From positions 12,614,706 through 12,678,705 of the forward strand of contig JAVMKO010000020.1 in assembly GCA_032164245.1 (NCBI GenBank): a DNA stretch of 64,000 bases, in the 5' to 3' direction. The notes below the pieces were generated by a model. The model saw nothing but the letters and a program-made list of their open reading frames with translations, did not search any database and had not been told where the DNA came from. Both the position numbers and the translations under genes were made by a program. The first letter of the stretch is position 1. Each line of letters begins with the position of its first letter. The stretch is from Sternotherus odoratus. Lineage: Eukaryota > Chordata > Testudines > Kinosternidae. Positions 59,804 through 64,000 of the stretch are shown one piece after another.

Positions 59804-62800
59804 CCATTGACTTGAATGGTGCAGCAAGAAGTCCCAATTTCAAGACTTATGACTATTATGTTTAAAGTAAGGATAAGGATAGTCATTACTTACCCTGACT
59901 TGTTGGCTTAAATGTTAATTTTGATCCACCTCATTGTTGAAAAGATGTTTTGTCTCCCAGTCCATCCAGTTCTTAATGATATTGGATGATCCAGATAATG
60001 GGCTTGCTTCTTCACTGCTTTGCACCTTTGGAAGCTATTTAAAATTTGTGAAAAATGGATGTGTAGCGCTAATTAATTAGAGTGTCTTACACACTCTTTG
60101 CAGAAATCTAGCAATGACACTAGCTGAAGGCAGAGGGAATCAGAAGTAGAAATTTGTTGTGCAATTCTAATAGTTTCCATTTTCTGAGTGATATATGACA
60201 TACCCCTTTTACTTTTCTAATGCATGCCAATTGTTTTCTATCTTAATGCGTCTTCATATTGGTAAGAATACGCAAGCAACAGGTATTTAAGCTGCTGAAG
60301 GGCTGAATTTTAAAATTTAAACTTTATCACCTAATCTCTATATTTTCTGGCAGAATTACAAAAAGTTCAATGAAAAAGGTACTTATTTTCAGTGTTGACT
60401 CTGAAAATGTGCCTGTTATCTAAATCATTCAAAGTCCTTGACCTATGAAATCAAGTTGATGGTTCTGATACAAATTTTGAGTTGACAACACTCCTATCTT
60501 CACTTAATGATTTTTGTTTCCTCTTCCTCTTGAGTTTAATAGGGTCAATGGTTCCTATTCATGATGCATTTTTAATTTCCTAACTAGAGATTTAATAGTG
60601 ATATTATCCTTGTTTTGCTTGAATAGTATATATGGACCTAAATGTATCAGAGTGCAATATTAGCGTGTGATCCTGAAAACACAGACATTGCTTCAGTAGG
60701 TACCAGAGCTTCTCTGTAATAATTTATGAATACTGTATGTTGACCTGGTTCCTGGCTTTTTTAGAGTGCGAATATGTTGGTTTAGTTTAATAGAGGGATA
60801 GTTGTCAGGAAAAAAACAATCAGAAAGGGAAACACTGGCTAAAAATAATCTACCCTTTGGCAAACACTTAGAAGTTGTTAAGAGACACATGTCTGAACTA
60901 TAACCTTTGAAGATTTGACCTCCTGGTTCCAGACAACTTACAAAACTGGATTTTATAAGCATGGACAAGGTCTGGGAACCAGAAGCTCAAAAGAGCAGTA
61001 ATAGTTTAAAAAGGAAAATGCTCAGAAGATGGGAGGTGAGTTCTTTGAGGAAACCAGACTGGCATCAGGGCTCATTGGGATGTTTGAAGAAGGCTTCCCC
61101 GGCATAGGCTACCATCAGGGAATAGACATTCATGTGGATTGTTGTTTTAAGATCCTTTTAATCTAAATGCTTGGTTTCAACTGCAAAATAAACTTTTTAG
61201 ATAAAGCTTTCTTAGCCTAATACTGTGGTTTAGAGAAGGCTGTTTGGTCACAATATACATCACTGTTCAGACTCTCAAAGGGCAGATCTGTATCTTTGAG
61301 AGACCCAGCTGGGCATGCTAGGTAAGCACGGTTGATGCATTGGGCAACAGCCCAGTGTCCAGTCTAAGAGTGGGAGACTTGGGGAATTCCACCTCAGGAG
61401 AAAAAGGGCCTGACGCCTGAGGGGATGTTCTCAGAGAGACCGGAAAGTGGTCAAAAGTGCAACTAGTCCTGAGCTGTGACAATTCCTCCCATGAGAATTC
61501 CTGTTGAAAACAATGCAAATACACAAGAGTCTATTCTATTCAGAATCTTTCCGCCATACTCATCACTGCAGTATGTGAGCACTAGACTTGATAGCAATTG
61601 TTCAAAGGATTGGGCCTTTATTCTTTATTTTCTTGAAAGAAATAAACTGGTGGAGAGTGGATTAATTGCATTCTTCTGTTTTTGTTTTCCTTAATTGCAA
61701 CTGATTGCAAGCATATAAAAGGAAAGGACACTGCAATCTCTTTGTTTATAGCTTTTGGTTTCAATTACTATATGTGTTCTGTGATGATTTTCTTATCTCT
61801 AAGAATTCGGTAAAAATGAGATGTTGCCTATTGGAATGATATCTGTAAAACATTGCAAAGAACACTCCCCAATATTCTTACCTAAAAATATTTTTGTAAT
61901 GGCTACATTTATAATTACCTTGTAAATGCCTGTGCATTGAAAAACAGATGAAGTCCAACTGGTAGCACCATGGACAGCATCTCTGGAGCCTTGAGTTATT
62001 TGTCTATCTTTCAAACAATCCTGATTCATGGTATCAAGAAATATACTTTTAGTACACATTGTACACTTTTAAAATAAGGTCTGTGAATTGCTATATATCT
62101 TTTGTTTGCAGGCTGTGTAGCTAAAGAAATGCACCAAAAGCATCTAATTTGCTCCCCTATTCACCTGAGCAACAGTCAGGAGACTTGGGGTTTCAGCTTC
62201 AGCCGGGTCATTTATTTCTTGCTCACCAGAAAATAATTAAAGTCAAATGATCCATGAGCATTGCTTTACTGGAAAAGGTACCATATAAACCCACCTAATA
62301 ATTTTTGGTTTTATTAGTGCTGTGTCATTGTGCAGTATTTACATGAAGGAAAGGCATGGAATTCCAATTCCAATGTGATTCTTAATCCTGCAAGGGAGAG
62401 GTGCTAATAATTTGACTTTAAATTTGATTGTCTTTAGAACCTACAGAACAATGTCCTAAATGCTGTGATTTAGTCAACACTAAAAGCCCCCATACCCTGA
62501 ACACTGCAACTAAAGATGAGCTAACAGGTCACAATGGTTGAAATTATTTATGGCTATCTTTTGTGATCCCTCCATCCCCAAACTTCCTAATTCCAGTCTA
62601 TTTAGAATATTTCATGGATGGATTTATTTTTGGTGGTAGATTTCAGAGCCCTGACAGTGTAATGGTAAATATGTCATTATGAAGCAAGTATAACACAGTA
62701 TCTGAGATAGGGAGGTGTGGGCAACATGGCATGTGTCATGCCTGAACATCACCATCCTCTATCTTTTCTTAGAAAATGCAATAGATGGGGGGCAGTTAAT

Positions 62801-64000
62801 AGGAAATATGAAGAATATTTATGGTGTAGGAAAATACCTACACCAGCACTTGCCTTTTAGGATTCTCACTATTACACCAAACCATACATAATATCTTTCC
62901 AGAGACCAGGTTCCCACACCACCTCCTTGCAGTTACACAAAAGCTCAGTGTGATTTAGGAGTTAGTTGGCACATCAGATTTTTGTAATGATATTATACAT
63001 TCGGTCTAATGACAGAAACATATGCTTACTGGAACAGTATGATGGCACCATGATTAACTGATTTGGTAACAGCATTCCCTCCATGGAATAATTTAAACAA
63101 TACAGTAGGTATAGTTGATCCAATCCTATACTTGCAATGCAATGAAGGTTAATGCCTTTTGATTACGTTATGAAATAACAGTGTGATCGTAAAGGGTAGA
63201 TGTGAATGGGTTGGATCTGTCAAACATTTTTTTCCCATTAATCACCTGCAATAATTTATGCTGTTGAGACTTTTTCATCCAAATTGTTGGATTTTTAGGT
63301 TAAAAGAAAAAAAAATGAAATGGACAGAGGCATGATGGATCTCCTTAAAGGTCTCAGTAATGAGAGCACTGATGTGCCTATGCTCACCCATTGTAACTGT
63401 GCAGTCATTGGGGGACTCTAGAGCCAGATCCCCATTCATTATAAAAAGGATGGAGGCAATGCAGGGTGCCTCTTGGCGGCCCAGGGGCTCTGGAACTTGG
63501 CCCATCCCATTGTCCAAAATAACCTGAATTTGGTGACCTTTTGGGATGCTGCAAAAGACCTCTGTTTAGTTGAGTTTGGGGAGAGGGTTGAGGGTATGGT
63601 TCTCAGAAAAATTATGTATAAATCTATTATTATTATTTGTAGTTGCTGACCGGCTGGCCAGGTGGATTGGTGAATGTTCATTTTTAATGCTACATTAGGA
63701 TTAGATGAAATTTTTCTGATAAAAATTTCTTTTGGCAGAAAATTCTTTGGTCAACTAACCAGTTTTCTTGTGGGAAGTGTTTGTTTTATTTGCTCTCTTT
63801 CTCTCTCTCTCTCAAATTTTTGTTTGTTCAACTGTAGATTAAAAAACAAAAAAAAATCATCTGAAAACAAAGATTTTTAGTTATCGGCAGTTTTCAGCCA
63901 ACATTTTTGTTGTTGTCTTTTTTGAGGTGAAGGAGAGTCAAAATTTTCCATGGGGAAAAAATATTCCCGACAGTTGTTCTAGAGACATTATGTTGTAATA
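59804..64000. other. Unassigned intronic sequence
   Basis: There is no gene and no next UNC5D exon. A (TC)n run lies at 63796-63814. The remaining short open frames have no recognised domain. Confidence 0.5.

Larger units (their letters stand above)
23784..64000 (+). other. UNC5D: UNC5D intron 4 (5' part, continues past window)
   Basis: The phase-0 intron starts with a GTGAGAG donor and runs to the window end without a recognisable next UNC5D exon. That exon should begin VEWLKNE and include a NYTC motif. The segment carries most of the repeats in the window, a decayed coding relic on the minus strand, and long unassigned stretches. It is at least 40.2 kb, consistent with UNC5D being a very long gene in vertebrates. 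Confidence 0.8.

Overview
The window looks like a piece of a vertebrate chromosome, most likely from a turtle. Coding density is very low, the introns are long, and the repeat load is typical of sauropsids. That load includes CR1 LINEs (one with a TTCTTATG-repeat tail), Penelope-like fragments, CORE/MIR-like SINEs, hAT, Tigger-like and Harbinger-like MITEs, and a solo LTR. The turtle call is an inference from the CR1 tail and repeat mix. A crocodilian is the main alternative.

The only functional gene I can support is UNC5D, a netrin-receptor family member, on the + strand. Three consecutive coding exons are present: 7235-7453, 17319-17462 and 23680-23783, probably exons 2, 3 and 4. All have AG/GT splice sites and their phases join (1, 1, 1, then 0). 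Together they encode the first extracellular immunoglobulin domain and the start of the second. The rest of the window is UNC5D intron: the end of intron 1 (1-7234), introns 2 and 3, and more than 40 kb of intron 4 (23784-64000). I did not find the next exon before the window ends.

Intron 1 holds two Harbinger-like MITE relics, an old CR1 interrupted by a Penelope-like fragment, a (CA)n microsatellite and a MIR-like SINE. Intron 2 holds a 652-bp solo LTR with a perfect 5-bp target duplication, two copies of one small MITE in opposite orientation, a SINE, a palindromic hAT-like MITE and a 26-bp tandem repeat. Intron 3 has a 349-bp Tigger-like MITE flanked by TA and a SINE copy.

Intron 4 carries a young CR1 whose reverse-transcriptase tail is still open for 236 codons, two older CR1 copies and a CR1 3' end fragment. 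It also has a Penelope-like inverted repeat, a 710-bp GC-rich hAT element with a perfect 8-bp duplication, further MITEs and many SINEs. At 39267-40225 on the minus strand it contains a decayed coding relic of an apparently multicopy protein family. That relic is the least explained coding signal in the window. No bacterial-type operons, CRISPR arrays, tRNA genes or rRNA genes were seen.
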